A DNA stretch of 64,000 nucleotides from Comamonas testosteroni. GTDB taxonomy: Bacteria > Pseudomonadota > Gammaproteobacteria > Burkholderiales > Burkholderiaceae_C. The stretch lies in the NCBI RefSeq assembly GCF_030505195.1, contig NZ_CP129672.1, positions 1,426,001 through 1,490,000 of the forward strand. Reading direction: 5' to 3'. The position numbers and the translations under genes are program-made. The notes under the pieces were generated by a model. That model saw only the letters and a list, made by a program, of their open reading frames with translations, was not told the DNA's origin and ran no database searches. Numbering within the stretch: position 1 is the first letter of the stretch; each line of letters opens with the position of its first letter. Below, piece by piece: positions 51,404 to 60,820 of the stretch.

Positions 51404-54331
51404 ATGCAACGCTGGAAACTTTCTGCGCTCGCCGCAGCCTCCCTCGCACTGTCAAGCCTGCCGGCCACCGATGCATGGGCATTGGCACTGGGCCGCATCA
51501 CGGTGCAGTCGGCTCTGGGCGAGCCCTTGCGTGCCGAGGTCGAGATCCCTCAACTCAGCGCTGCCGAGGCCGACAGCCTGCAGGCCGCTATCGCATCGCC
51601 AGCAGCATTCCGCGCCCAGGGCATGGAATTCACAGGCACGGCCAACTCGGTGCGCGTGCAGGTGCAAAAACGCGCCAATGGCTCGGCCGTGCTCAAGCTC
51701 AGCAGCTTTCAGCCGGTCAATGATCCCTTTGTCGACCTGGTAATCGATGCCAACTGGGCATCGGGCAAGCTGCAGCGCAACTACACCTTGCTGCTCGACC
51801 CCCCTGCAACGCGCCGCCCGGCCCCGACGCCCACGACCGCCGCCCAGGCCACGCCTGCCGTGGTGCCTGCGCCTGCACCTGCGCCTGTACGTCCCGCCGT
51901 GACTACACGCCCGGCGCCCGGCTCCGTCAACATGGCCGGTCGGGACCTGCGCAATGACCGCGATCACGATGAAGCGGCAACCAAGCCTCAGCAAAAGCGC
52001 CAGGCTGGCACTGCAGCGCCGGCTGGCAGCGGTGATGAAGTTCGCGTCAGGACAGGCGACACCGCAGGTCGCATTGCTGCGGCGCACAAACCAGCAGGCG
52101 TCTCGCTCGATCAGATGCTGGTCGCCATGCTGCGCAGCAACCCACAGGCCTTTGTCAATGGCAATATCAACCGCATGCGCAGCGGCGCGGTAATCCAGTT
52201 GCCCGATCAGGCAGCCGCCCAGGCCACCTCGGCCAAGGAAGCACGCCAGATCATGGCGGCCCAGTCTAAGGATTTCAACCAGTTCCGCCGTCAACTGGCT
52301 GGCGTGGCGCCTGTGGCCCCTGTGGAAGCAGCATCCCGCAGCGCGTCCGGCCAGGTTCAGGCCCATGTCGCAGATGCCAAGGCCGCCACCGCAGCTCCCG
52401 ACAAGCTGACCCTGTCCAAGGGCTCCGTCAAGGGCGTGGCCGCCGATGAGCAAGTGGCCCAGCAAAAACAGGCCGCAGACCAATCTGCCCGCGCCGATGA
52501 GCTCAAACGCAATATGGCCGAGCTGAGCCAGATTGCGGCAGCCACCAAGCCCGCAGGTACGGCTGCCGCTCCCGCAGCAGGCACCCCGGCTGCCGCTGCG
52601 CCAGCGGCAAGCCCCACAGTCACAGTGCCCGCAGCCAGCACCGCCACTGCAGCAGCGCCCGCCCCCGCCGCGGCTGCTGATGCGGCTGCAACGCCTGCTA
52701 CCCCAGCCACACCCGAGGCTGCGGCAGCCGATGCCGGCAAGCCAGGCGACACCACGCCTGCACCTGCTCCGGCCGAAGGCGAACCGGCACAGGCCGCAGC
52801 CGAGCCTGCCGCGCCGGCACCGGCACCGGCACCGCCCAAGCCTGTGGCGGCACCGGCCCCCATTCCCGAGGAGCCCAGCTTTATCGACAGCCTGATGGAA
52901 GACCCGACCATCCCGCTGGCTGGTGCAGCACTGCTGGCCCTGCTTCTGGGCTATGGCGGCTACCGTGTGTCCCAGCGTCGCAAAGCCGCTGCGGCAGGCG
53001 CGGACAGCATGCTGGGTGACAGCCAGCTGTCGGCGGACTCCTTCTTCGGCGCCAGCGGCGGCCAGCGCGTGGACACCACGACCAGCAGCAGCCAGATGTC
53101 GGGCCAGTCCATGCAGTACTCTCCCAGCCAGCTCGACGCCGGCGATGTGGACCCGCTGGCCGAAGCCGATGTGTACCTGGCCTACGGCCGCGACCTGCAG
53201 GCAGAGGAAATTCTCAAGGAAGCGCTGCGCACCGACCCCAACCGTCTGGTGCTGCACCAGAAGCTGGCTGAAATCTATGCCAAGCGCCATGACCGCATGG
53301 CCTACGCATCAGTGGCCAACAACGTCTTTGCCCTGACCCAGGGCAAGGGCCCCGAATGGCAGCGACTGGCCGATCAGGGCCGTATCCTGGATCCGGAAAA
53401 TCTGACCTACCAGATGGGCGGCGCCCCCCAGCCCCAAGCAGGCGCAGCGGCTGCACCCAACACCTTCAACCCCACCGCTCCATCGACCGCCTTGCAAGGC
53501 GGCGTGGGCGCCGCCTTGGGCTTCGGCTCGGCATTGGCTGCTGCACAGGCCGCCGAAGCCGCGGCCAGCCGCGAAGGTCCTCCCACGGAGCCCGCCGGCC
53601 TGGACTTCGACATGGATCTGGAACTGCCAGCAGGCCTGCCCGACACTGCGGCCAGCGCAGCGCCTGTGGCCTCTGAACCCGTCTCCTTGCCCAACGAACA
53701 GGACTTCGCAGCACTGGCACAGTGGGACACTCCTGCGGCCCCTTCCGCAGAGCCGGCAGTTGCAACCGCAGACAATGGCCTGAGCCTGGATCTCGATGAT
53801 CTGGCCTCGTTCAGCCTGCCCGCCACGGCATCTCAAGCTCCGGCCCCAGTCGCAGCTCCCGCGCCCGCCGAGCAAAACTCTCTGAATGCGCTCGAGTTCG
53901 ACCTCGACAGCTTCACCCTGCCTTTGCAGACACCGCCCGAGCCGGACGGCGGACTGGAAACAGCACCGCTGAACCTATCCTCCAGCCTGGAGACACTGGA
54001 CGAAGTGCAAGGTGCCGAAGCCCTGACCCTGCAGCAGCCAGCCCAGGAGAGCGACAGCCCCGCCGCCACCGCTCCTGCACAACCCGAGGTAACTTTCGAC
54101 CTCAGCGGCCTGTCGCTGGATCTGGGCACATCCGATATCGCCACGCCGATCGATGCCGTGCCAGCCCCCTCCGAACCCGAAGACCCGCTGGCCACCAAGC
54201 TGGCCCTGGCCGAAGAGTTCAATGCCATCGGCGACAGCGACGGTGCGCGTACACTGATCGAGGAAGTGATCGCCGAAGCCCATGGCGATCTCAAGGCCAA
54301 GGCCCACAGCCTTCTCTCTCAGATTGGTTGA
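51404..54331 (+). CDS. fimV: FimV/HubP-type pilus assembly hub protein
   Basis: A 975-residue inner-membrane hub for type IV pilus function and pole organisation. Signs: a signal sequence to about residue 25, the FimV N-terminal domain (ALGRITVQSALGEPLRAEVEIPQL), a LysM peptidoglycan-binding domain around 211-265, a long Ala/Pro-rich periplasmic linker (about 400-495), one membrane segment at about 503-523 (AGAALLALLLGYGG) and an acidic cytoplasmic part ending in the FimV C-terminal TPR-like module LALAEEFNAIGDSDGARTLIEEVI. The start is ATG at 51404 (MQRWKLSALAAAS). The place between asd and truA is conserved in Pseudomonas and beta-proteobacteria. Its minor-pilin partners are at the window's left end. 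Confidence 0.93.
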   Translation: MQRWKLSALAAASLALSSLPATDAWALALGRITVQSALGEPLRAEVEIPQLSAAEADSLQAAIASPAAFRAQGMEFTGTANSVRVQVQKRANGSAVLKLSSFQPVNDPFVDLVIDANWASGKLQRNYTLLLDPPATRRPAPTPTTAAQATPAVVPAPAPAPVRPAVTTRPAPGSVNMAGRDLRNDRDHDEAATKPQQKRQAGTAAPAGSGDEVRVRTGDTAGRIAAAHKPAGVSLDQMLVAMLRSNPQAFVNGNINRMRSGAVIQLPDQAAAQATSAKEARQIMAAQSKDFNQFRRQLAGVAPVAPVEAASRSASGQVQAHVADAKAATAAPDKLTLSKGSVKGVAADEQVAQQKQAADQSARADELKRNMAELSQIAAATKPAGTAAAPAAGTPAAAAPAASPTVTVPAASTATAAAPAPAAAADAAATPATPATPEAAAADAGKPGDTTPAPAPAEGEPAQAAAEPAAPAPAPAPPKPVAAPAPIPEEPSFIDSLMEDPTIPLAGAALLALLLGYGGYRVSQRRKAAAAGADSMLGDSQLSADSFFGASGGQRVDTTTSSSQMSGQSMQYSPSQLDAGDVDPLAEADVYLAYGRDLQAEEILKEALRTDPNRLVLHQKLAEIYAKRHDRMAYASVANNVFALTQGKGPEWQRLADQGRILDPENLTYQMGGAPQPQAGAAAAPNTFNPTAPSTALQGGVGAALGFGSALAAAQAAEAAASREGPPTEPAGLDFDMDLELPAGLPDTAASAAPVASEPVSLPNEQDFAALAQWDTPAAPSAEPAVATADNGLSLDLDDLASFSLPATASQAPAPVAAPAPAEQNSLNALEFDLDSFTLPLQTPPEPDGGLETAPLNLSSSLETLDEVQGAEALTLQQPAQESDSPAATAPAQPEVTFDLSGLSLDLGTSDIATPIDAVPAPSEPEDPLATKLALAEEFNAIGDSDGARTLIEEVIAEAHGDLKAKAHSLLSQIG

Positions 54332-54371
54332 TTGATTTGATGCATTCAGACCCCGCGCCGGGAGCCATGCC

Positions 54372-55202
54372 ATGCGCATAGCTCTTGGCGTCAGCTACAA
54401 CGGTCAGGCCTATCGCGGCTGGCAAAGCCAGCCCGATGGCAACACCGTACAAGACAAACTCGAAGCGGCCCTGGGCCGCTTTGCTACTCAAGAAGTCTCC
54501 ACCATCTGCGCCGGTCGCACCGATTCCGGTGTGCACGGCCTGATGCAGGTCGTGCACTTTGACACCGAGTTGCAGCGCGCGCCCAACTCCTGGGTACGAG
54601 GCACCAACACCTTCTTGCCCAAGGACATCGCCGTGCAATGGGCGGCCGAGGTCGCTGACGGCCCGGATGGCTTCCATTCCCGGGCCTGCGCCACCGCACG
54701 CCGCTATGCCTATGTTCTGCTGCAATCGCCCGTGCGCCCCAGCGTTGACCAGGGCCGGGTGGGCTGGGTGTTTCAGGCTCTGGATGCGCAGCGCATGCGC
54801 GCAGCCGCCGATCTGTTGCTGGGCGAGCATGATTTTTCGTCCTTTCGCGCCGCAGGCTGCCAGGCCAAGAGCCCGGTCAAGACCCTGCGCCGCATCGACA
54901 TCCACTACCGCCCCGCAGGACAGGCGCCCATGCGCGACGCGCAGATGGAATGCGGCTACTGGCGCTTCGAGTTCGAGGGCAGCGCCTTTTTGCACCACAT
55001 GATCCGCAACATCATGGGTTGCCTGATCTACGTGGGCCAGGGCTCCAAGCCCGTGGAGTGGATGCAGCAGGTGCTGGAGGCACGCTCGCGCGAGGTGGCA
55101 GCCCCCACCTTCTCCCCTGACGGGCTGTACTTTCTCGGCCCCATTTACGATACACGCTGGGGCCTGCCTGTAGACACTCCCCCGTTTGCCTGGCTGCCCT
55201 GA
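54372..55202 (+). CDS. truA: tRNA pseudouridine(38-40) synthase TruA
   Basis: A 276-residue enzyme making pseudouridine at positions 38-40 of the tRNA anticodon arm. The catalytic residue is Asp51 in CAGRTDSGVHG; FHSRACATARRYAYVL, HDFSSFRAAGCQAKSPVKTLRRI and FLHHMIRNIMGCLIYVGQG are the family blocks. It starts 40 bases after fimV, in the conserved run toward trpF. Confidence 0.96.
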   Translation: MRIALGVSYNGQAYRGWQSQPDGNTVQDKLEAALGRFATQEVSTICAGRTDSGVHGLMQVVHFDTELQRAPNSWVRGTNTFLPKDIAVQWAAEVADGPDGFHSRACATARRYAYVLLQSPVRPSVDQGRVGWVFQALDAQRMRAAADLLLGEHDFSSFRAAGCQAKSPVKTLRRIDIHYRPAGQAPMRDAQMECGYWRFEFEGSAFLHHMIRNIMGCLIYVGQGSKPVEWMQQVLEARSREVAAPTFSPDGLYFLGPIYDTRWGLPVDTPPFAWLP

Positions 55203-55244
55203 GCGGCCAAGCACCATCGATTGCTGCAACGCCAGAGACTTGCC

Positions 55245-56030
55245 ATGTCTTCCATTGCCCCCCGCACCCGCATCAAAATCTGCGGCCTGACCCGCGAGCA
55301 GGATGTCGACGCTGCAGTGGCCGCCGGAGCCGATGCCGTCGGCTTTGTGCTCTATGCACCAAGCCCGCGCGCCGTGACGCTGCAACGCGCGGCCGAGCTG
55401 GCTCGGCGACTGCCGCCCTTTGTCACACCTGTTTTGCTCTTTGTGAATGAAACAGCTACCAATGTGATAGCAGCCTGCGACCGAATATCAAACGCCTGCG
55501 TGCAATTTCATGGCGATGAAACGGCAGCGGATTGCGAGGCCGCCACCCGGGGCGTGCAGCCCTGGTTGCGCGCGGCGCGCATACCCCTTGGAGACGATGC
55601 GGCCCAGTTTGACCTCGTAGAATATGCCCAACGTTATTCAAAGGCCCAAGCCATCCTGCTCGACGCCCATGTCGATGGTTATGGTGGCGGCGGCAAGGCA
55701 TTCAATTGGTCACTTCTGCCAACAAGCGTCAACTCTCACCTCGTTTTGTCTGGTGGACTCACGCCTGCAAACGTGACCGATGGCATCTTGCAAGTGCGCC
55801 CTCGCGGGTTGTCTCTGGCCGTTGATGTGAGCTCTGGAGTCGAGGCCGAAGGTCCCGACGGCAAGCCTCTCAAAGGCATCAAGGATGCCCACAAGATTCA
55901 TCGCTTCATTGCTGCCGTACGCGCAGCTGATGCCCAAATTTTGCAGACTGACACATGTTTGAATACCAGTATCCCGACGTCCACGGCCATTTCGGCCGCT
56001 ACGGCGGCAGCTTCGCCAGCGAAACCCTGA
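55245..56030 (+). CDS. trpF: phosphoribosylanthranilate isomerase TrpF
   Basis: A 261-residue TIM-barrel enzyme of tryptophan synthesis. The catalytic cysteine lies in [13 protein letters not shown] and the catalytic aspartate in [26 protein letters not shown] and [20 protein letters not shown] close the barrel. The normal family end is near residue 235, but this frame runs about 30 residues further, ending inside trpB: the last 76 nt overlap the trpB start in another frame. The start is ATG at 55245; the TTG at 55221 is not needed. A segment near 55450-55500 has lower GC but no change in protein length. Confidence 0.9.
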   Translation: MSSIAPRTRIKICGLTREQDVDAAVAAGADAVGFVLYAPSPRAVTLQRAAELARRLPPFVTPVLLFVNETATNVIAACDRISNACVQFHGDETAADCEAATRGVQPWLRAARIPLGDDAAQFDLVEYAQRYSKAQAILLDAHVDGYGGGGKAFNWSLLPTSVNSHLVLSGGLTPANVTDGILQVRPRGLSLAVDVSSGVEAEGPDGKPLKGIKDAHKIHRFIAAVRAADAQILQTDTCLNTSIPTSTAISAATAAASPAKP

Positions 56031-57247
56031 CTCACGCCCTCACCGAGCTGCGTGAGGCCTACGCAAGGTATCAGAACGACCCCGAATTCGTCGCCGAATT
56101 CCAGTCCGAGCTGGCCCACTATGTAGGCCGCCCCTCGCCCGTCTATCACGCCTCGCGCATGAGCCGTGAAATGGGCGGTGCGCAGATCTATCTGAAGCGC
56201 GAGGACCTCAACCACACAGGCGCGCACAAGATCAACAATGTGATCGGCCAGGCCATGCTCGCCAAGCGCATGGGCAAGCCGCGCATCATTGCCGAGACGG
56301 GTGCCGGCCAGCACGGCGTGGCCACGGCCACCATCTGCGCGCGTTACGGCCTCGAGTGCATCGTCTACATGGGTGCCGAGGACGTGAAGCGCCAAAGCCC
56401 CAATGTCTACCGCATGAAGCTGCTGGGTGCGACCGTGGTGCCTGTCGAGTCCGGCAGCAAGACCCTGAAGGACGCGCTCAACGAAGCCATGCGCGACTGG
56501 GTGGCCAATGTGGACAACACCTTCTACATCATCGGTACCGTGGCCGGCCCCCACCCCTACCCCATGATGGTGCGCGACTTCCAGAAGGTCATCGGCGACG
56601 AATGCCTGACGCAGATGCCAGAGTTCCTGGGCGCCGACAAGCAGCCCGACGCGGTGGTTGCCTGCGTGGGCGGCGGCAGCAATGCCATGGGCATCTTCTA
56701 CCCCTATATCCCCTACGAAGACACCCAGCTGTTCGGCGTGGAAGCGGCTGGCGAAGGCCTGGAATCCGGCAAGCACTCGGCCTCGCTGCAAAAAGGCAGC
56801 TCGGGCGTGCTGCACGGCAACCGCACCTTCATCCTGCAGGATGAAAACGGCCAGATCACAGAGACTCACTCGGTGAGCGCCGGCCTGGATTACCCCGGCG
56901 TAGGCCCCGAACATGCCTGGCTGCAGGAAATCGGCCGCGCCCAGTACGTGGGCATCACCGACCAGGAAGCGCTGGACGCCTTCCACTACCTGTGCCGCGC
57001 CGAAGGCATCATCCCGGCCCTGGAGTCCAGCCACGCCGTGGCCTATGCCATGAAGCTGGCCAAGACCATGCGCGCCGAGCAGTCCATTCTCGTCAACCTC
57101 TCCGGCCGCGGCGACAAGGACATCGGCACCGTGGCCGACCTGTCGGGTGCCGAATACTTCGACCGCCCCTCCATGCGCGGTCTCACCGTCAAGGGCGCTC
57201 CCGGACATGATGCAGCCAAGGCTGCCTCAGGGGGCAACAAGTTATGA
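55955..57247 (+). CDS. trpB: tryptophan synthase beta chain
   Basis: A 430-residue PLP subunit that joins indole with serine. The start [24 protein letters not shown] is standard; the PLP lysine is Lys92 in [13 protein letters not shown], and the phosphate loop is [13 protein letters not shown]. The C-terminus carries about 20 residues beyond the usual end near 400 ([15 protein letters not shown]). It starts inside the trpF frame and its stop overlaps the trpA start as ATGA, so trpF, trpB and trpA are translationally linked. Confidence 0.96.
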   Translation: MFEYQYPDVHGHFGRYGGSFASETLTHALTELREAYARYQNDPEFVAEFQSELAHYVGRPSPVYHASRMSREMGGAQIYLKREDLNHTGAHKINNVIGQAMLAKRMGKPRIIAETGAGQHGVATATICARYGLECIVYMGAEDVKRQSPNVYRMKLLGATVVPVESGSKTLKDALNEAMRDWVANVDNTFYIIGTVAGPHPYPMMVRDFQKVIGDECLTQMPEFLGADKQPDAVVACVGGGSNAMGIFYPYIPYEDTQLFGVEAAGEGLESGKHSASLQKGSSGVLHGNRTFILQDENGQITETHSVSAGLDYPGVGPEHAWLQEIGRAQYVGITDQEALDAFHYLCRAEGIIPALESSHAVAYAMKLAKTMRAEQSILVNLSGRGDKDIGTVADLSGAEYFDRPSMRGLTVKGAPGHDAAKAASGGNKL

Positions 57248-58053
57248 GTCGAATCACCGCCACTTTCAGCAAGCTCAAGGAAGAAGGCCGCAAGGCCTTG
57301 ATTCCCTATGTGACTGCAGGATTCCCGTTTGCCGCCATCACCCCGCCCCTCATGCACGGCATGGTGGAAGCCGGTGCCGACGTGATCGAGCTGGGCGTGC
57401 CCTTCTCCGACCCCATGGCCGACGGCCCCACCATCCAGCGCGCAGGCGACAAGGCCATCGCCAACGGCGTGGGTCTGAGCCAGGTGCTGGCCTATGTGGC
57501 CGAGTTCCGCAAAAAGGACCAGACCACGCCCGTGGTCCTCATGGGCTATGCCAACCCCTTGGAGCGCTACGACCAGATCCATGGCGAAGATGCCTTCGTC
57601 AACCATGCCGCCGCAGCCGGCGTCGATGGCGTGCTGATCGTGGACTATCCGCCCGAGGAATGCGAGGAGTTCGCCGCCAAGCTCAAGGCCCGCGACATGG
57701 ACCTGATCTTCCTGCTGGCGCCCACCAGCACGGACGAGCGCATGCAACAGGTGGCCCGCGTGGCCAGCGGCTACGTCTACTATGTCTCGCTCAAGGGCGT
57801 GACCGGTTCGGGCGCTCTGGACACCTCGGCCGTGGAGGCCATGCTGCCGCGCATTCGCCAGCATGTCAGCGTTCCCGTGGGCGTGGGTTTCGGCATTCGC
57901 GATGCCCAGACCGCACAGACCGTGGGCCAGGTGGCCGATGCCGTCATCATCGGCAGCCGCATCATTGACCTGCTCGACAACCAGCCCCACGAGAAGATCG
58001 TGCCTTTGGCAATAGACTTTCTGCGTGGTGTGCGAAAGGCTCTCGACGCATAA
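57244..58053 (+). CDS. trpA: tryptophan synthase alpha chain
   Basis: A 269-residue subunit that splits indole-glycerol phosphate. The catalytic residues are Glu49 in [16 protein letters not shown] and Asp60 in the same segment; [13 protein letters not shown] binds phosphate. It overlaps trpB by 4 bases. A GC-rich repeat follows 20 bases after its stop, before accD. Confidence 0.96.
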   Translation: MSRITATFSKLKEEGRKALIPYVTAGFPFAAITPPLMHGMVEAGADVIELGVPFSDPMADGPTIQRAGDKAIANGVGLSQVLAYVAEFRKKDQTTPVVLMGYANPLERYDQIHGEDAFVNHAAAAGVDGVLIVDYPPEECEEFAAKLKARDMDLIFLLAPTSTDERMQQVARVASGYVYYVSLKGVTGSGALDTSAVEAMLPRIRQHVSVPVGVGFGIRDAQTAQTVGQVADAVIIGSRIIDLLDNQPHEKIVPLAIDFLRGVRKALDA

Positions 58054-58073
58054 TGCAGCCCTGAAATCAGCCA

Positions 58074-58155
58074 CCCCCTGAGCGGCTTTGCCGCTTCCCC
58101 CTTGAAGGGGGACGACAGCCTCGCAGCGGGGCGGCCCTTGCTCGCTGTCCCTGAC
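58074..58155. repeat. CCCCCTGAG-type GC-rich repeat between trpA and accD
   Basis: The copy reads CCCCCTGAGCGGCTTTGCCG, then CTTCCCCCTTGAAGGGGGAC, a 6-8-base stem, and GCAGCGGGGCGGCCCTTGC. The order of blocks matches the copies in the leu genes. GGCTTTGCC is itself palindromic. Confidence 0.75.
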
Positions 58156-58240
58156 CGGGATTGCGCCAGTGCCTGCGCCGCGCCGCTCTCATGGGTTGCG
58201 GGTGGCGCGCAGTGCAGTGGAAACTGAAAAGGAAATAACC

Positions 58241-59116
58241 ATGTCCTGGCTTGAAAAACTTCTGCCTGCAAAAATCCAGCAGACCAATCCGACGGAACGC
58301 CACCAGCAGATTCCCGAAGGTCTGTGGATCAAGTGCCCCAGCTGCGAAACCGTTCTGTACAAGACCGATCTGGAAAAGAACCAGAACGTCTGCCCGACCT
58401 GCGGCCACCACCACCGCATCGGTGCGCGTGCGCGTCTGAACCATTTCCTCGACGCCGAAGGCCGCTATGAACTGGCCCAGGAAGTCATTCCTGTCGACCC
58501 GCTGAAATTCAAGGACAGCCGCAAGTACCCAGAGCGTCTGAAGGAAGCGCTGGAGAACACCGGCGAGACCGACGCACTGATCGTCATGGGCGGCTCCGTC
58601 AAGAGCATCAATGTGGTCGTGGCCTGCTTCGAGTTCGACTTCATGGGCGGCTCCATGGGCTCCGTGGTCGGCGAACGCTTTGTGCGCGGCGTGGAAACCG
58701 CCATCGAGCAGAAAGTGCCCTTCATCTGCTTCACCGCCACCGGCGGTGCCCGCATGCAGGAAGGCCTGCTGTCGCTGATGCAAATGGCCAAGACCAATGC
58801 TGCGCTGACACGTCTGGCCAAGAAGGGCCTGCCCTATATCTCCGTGCTGACCGACCCGACCATGGGCGGTGTGTCCGCCGGCTTCGCCTTCGTGGGCGAC
58901 ATCGTGATCGCCGAGCCCAAGGCCCTGATCGGCTTTGCCGGCCCTCGCGTGATCGAAACCACCGTGCGTGTGAAGCTGCCCGAGGGCTTCCAGCGCGCCG
59001 AATTCCTGCAGGACAAGGGCGCCGTGGACATGATCGTCGACCGCCGCGAGCTGCGTGATCGCATCTCCAGCTCTCTGGCCATGCTGCAACGCCTGCCTGC
59101 GGACGCCGTGGAATAA
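58241..59116 (+). CDS. accD: acetyl-CoA carboxylase carboxyltransferase beta subunit
   Basis: A 291-residue subunit of the first enzyme of fatty acid synthesis. The zinc ribbon has Cys32, Cys35, Cys51 and Cys54 (KCPSC, CPTC), and the crotonase-like domain has [22 protein letters not shown] with the GG oxyanion hole. The start is ATG at 58241 with AAGGAA upstream; the longer frame is not used. It ends in a strong terminator. In E. coli accD and trp genes are separate; trpA-accD adjacency is common in beta-proteobacteria. Confidence 0.96.
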   Translation: MSWLEKLLPAKIQQTNPTERHQQIPEGLWIKCPSCETVLYKTDLEKNQNVCPTCGHHHRIGARARLNHFLDAEGRYELAQEVIPVDPLKFKDSRKYPERLKEALENTGETDALIVMGGSVKSINVVVACFEFDFMGGSMGSVVGERFVRGVETAIEQKVPFICFTATGGARMQEGLLSLMQMAKTNAALTRLAKKGLPYISVLTDPTMGGVSAGFAFVGDIVIAEPKALIGFAGPRVIETTVRVKLPEGFQRAEFLQDKGAVDMIVDRRELRDRISSSLAMLQRLPADAVE

Positions 59117-59135
59117 GCACCGGCCGACCCCAAGC

Positions 59136-59175
59136 AAAAAGGCTGACGCAGCATTCATCTGCGTCAGCCTTTTTT
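59136..59175 (+). terminator. accD intrinsic terminator
   Basis: AAAAAGGCTGACGCA (59136-59150) and TGCGTCAGCCTTTTT (59160-59174) form a perfect 15-base stem with a 9-base loop and a T-run. This closes the asd-to-accD region. Confidence 0.9.
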
Positions 59176-59290
59176 GTCGGCTTTCATGCCTCGGGACATT
59201 CACAAAGCACCTCGGAGCAGGCTCTGGAATTGACGAGGTTTCATCCGCCAACCTCAAGGCGGCGCAGCTTTGCCGGCCCGGGAAGCGCCC

Positions 59291-59857
59291 CTAGCGCACA
59301 CCGGCAATCATGGACAGGCCGCCAGCCTGGACATAGTTGAGCACCATCAGCAGCACCTGCAGGCCGATCAGGGCAATCAGCGCCGAAAAGTCCACATTGC
59401 CTATCAGGGGCACCACCTTGCGTATCGGTGCCACCAGCGGATCGGCCAGGCGCTGCAGCACGCCATAGATGGGGGAATAGGGCTGAACCCAGGACAGGAT
59501 GGCGTAGATCAGCAAGATGCCCATCATGCCGGACAGGATGACCTTGACCAGTCCGCAAAAAGCCAGCCATGGCAGCGCCAGCACCGATCCCTTGGCACCG
59601 AGCAGCAGCCAGATCAGCAGCACCTGCGCCAGTTGCAGCAGCAAGGCAGCAATCAGGCTGGACTTGTCCCAGCGGCCCTTGGCCGGAACGACCTTGCGCA
59701 ACGGCATGACGATCCAGTCGCTCAGCGCAAAGACCAGCTGCCCCACGGGATTGCCAAACGGCACACGTTGCGCCTGCATGTACATGCGCAGCAGGCAGGC
59801 CCCGCTGATCAACCCGACGACGACATCCAGCAGAAACAAAACGATTTCAAACAGCAT
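59291..59857 (-). CDS. YggT family membrane protein
   Basis: A 188-residue integral membrane protein with two YggT units: MLFEIVLFLLDVVVGLISGACLLRMYMQ and, after residue 95, VILSGMMGILLIYAILSWVQPYSPIYGVLQRLADPLVAPIRK. The PIRKVVP segments near the loop ends are conserved. YggT proteins have a poorly defined role in cell envelope or division. The start is ATG at 59857. It is divergent from the LON-domain gene with a 60-base gap. Confidence 0.82.
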   Translation of the reverse strand: MLFEIVLFLLDVVVGLISGACLLRMYMQAQRVPFGNPVGQLVFALSDWIVMPLRKVVPAKGRWDKSSLIAALLLQLAQVLLIWLLLGAKGSVLALPWLAFCGLVKVILSGMMGILLIYAILSWVQPYSPIYGVLQRLADPLVAPIRKVVPLIGNVDFSALIALIGLQVLLMVLNYVQAGGLSMIAGVR

Positions 59858-59917
59858 GTGACCCAATTCAGAAAACAGTGAGCAACTCACCTATTCATGG
59901 GATGATAGCCGGGCATC

Positions 59918-60568
59918 ATGACCGATACGCAAAGTCTGCATTCCCTGCCCCTGTTCCCGCTGAACACGGTGCTGTTTCCTGAAGGCCTGTTGAGTCTGCA
60001 GGTCTTTGAGGTGCGTTATCTGGACATGATCCGCAGATGCCAGCATGCCGACGCTCCTTTCGGCGTGGTGGCGCTGCAGGCGGGTCAGGAAGTGCGCAAG
60101 GCAGGCGCCCAGACCGAGCGCCTGCACTCCGAAGGCGTGCTGGCCCGTATTGCCCAGCTCAATTCGCCCCAGCCCGGGCTGATGCATCTGCAATGCCGGG
60201 GCGCCCAGCGCTTTCACATCCAGCGCTGCTGGCAACTGCCGCATGGCCTGTGGGTGGCCGATGTCACCATGCTGCCCGATGACCCCAAGGTCACCGTTCC
60301 CAAGCATTTGCTCAGCACCTCCTATGCGCTGGCTCAGGCCTTGCTGAACCTGCACGACCACGACCCCGATCACGCCCAGCTGCCCACACCGGCGCAGATG
60401 CACGACTGCGCCTGGGTGGCCAATCGCTGGGCCGAGATGCTGCCCCTGGCGCTGCGGATCAAGCAGCAGCTGATGACGCTGGATGCCCCGCTGCTGCGGC
60501 TGGAGCTGATCGCCGATGTGCTGGAGCAAAGCGGCATTACCGGATCGGCCCCGCAGGACGATGCCTGA
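59918..60568 (+). CDS. LON peptidase substrate-binding domain protein
   Basis: A 216-residue protein made of the N-terminal domain of Lon without ATPase or protease parts. SLPLFPLNTVLFPEGLLSLQVFEVRYLDMIRRC and FGVVALQAGQEV are typical of these stand-alone LON-domain proteins, whose function is largely unknown and may involve binding protein substrates. It is divergent from the YggT gene. The lysS gene follows 252 bases downstream. Confidence 0.85.
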   Translation: MTDTQSLHSLPLFPLNTVLFPEGLLSLQVFEVRYLDMIRRCQHADAPFGVVALQAGQEVRKAGAQTERLHSEGVLARIAQLNSPQPGLMHLQCRGAQRFHIQRCWQLPHGLWVADVTMLPDDPKVTVPKHLLSTSYALAQALLNLHDHDPDHAQLPTPAQMHDCAWVANRWAEMLPLALRIKQQLMTLDAPLLRLELIADVLEQSGITGSAPQDDA

Positions 60569-60820
60569 AATCGCCTGTAATCGCCTGAATCCCTTTGCTG
60601 ACAATCGATCAAAGCTACTTTTTCAATAGCATAAAACTGACATTGTTGGCTGCGGCCCGAGCCATTGAGGCCGCATACCGCAGCGCCCGTCAGCGCTTTG
60701 CCCGCCCGCCTACCGCTGCTTCGGCAAAAAACTTAAAATCACCGGTTTCGGGCAGCAGCCATCTTTGCTGCCCCTTGTTTCTGGCCTCCATCCGGCGCTT
60801 GTCGCTGGCGCTCTCTTTTC

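Noticed and set aside
51452..53290. Cys/Gly-rich minus-strand frame opposite fimV
   Set aside because: Arises from the Ala/Pro-rich codons of FimV read backward.
55444..55510. AT-richer segment in trpF with AGCTACC and GTGATAGC words, possibly another embedded repeat
   Set aside because: Arms do not pair well and the TrpF protein length is normal across the segment; kept as ordinary coding DNA.
60600..60640. AAGCTAC...CAATAGC words before lysS as a repeat copy
   Set aside because: No second arm and poor match to the family consensus.
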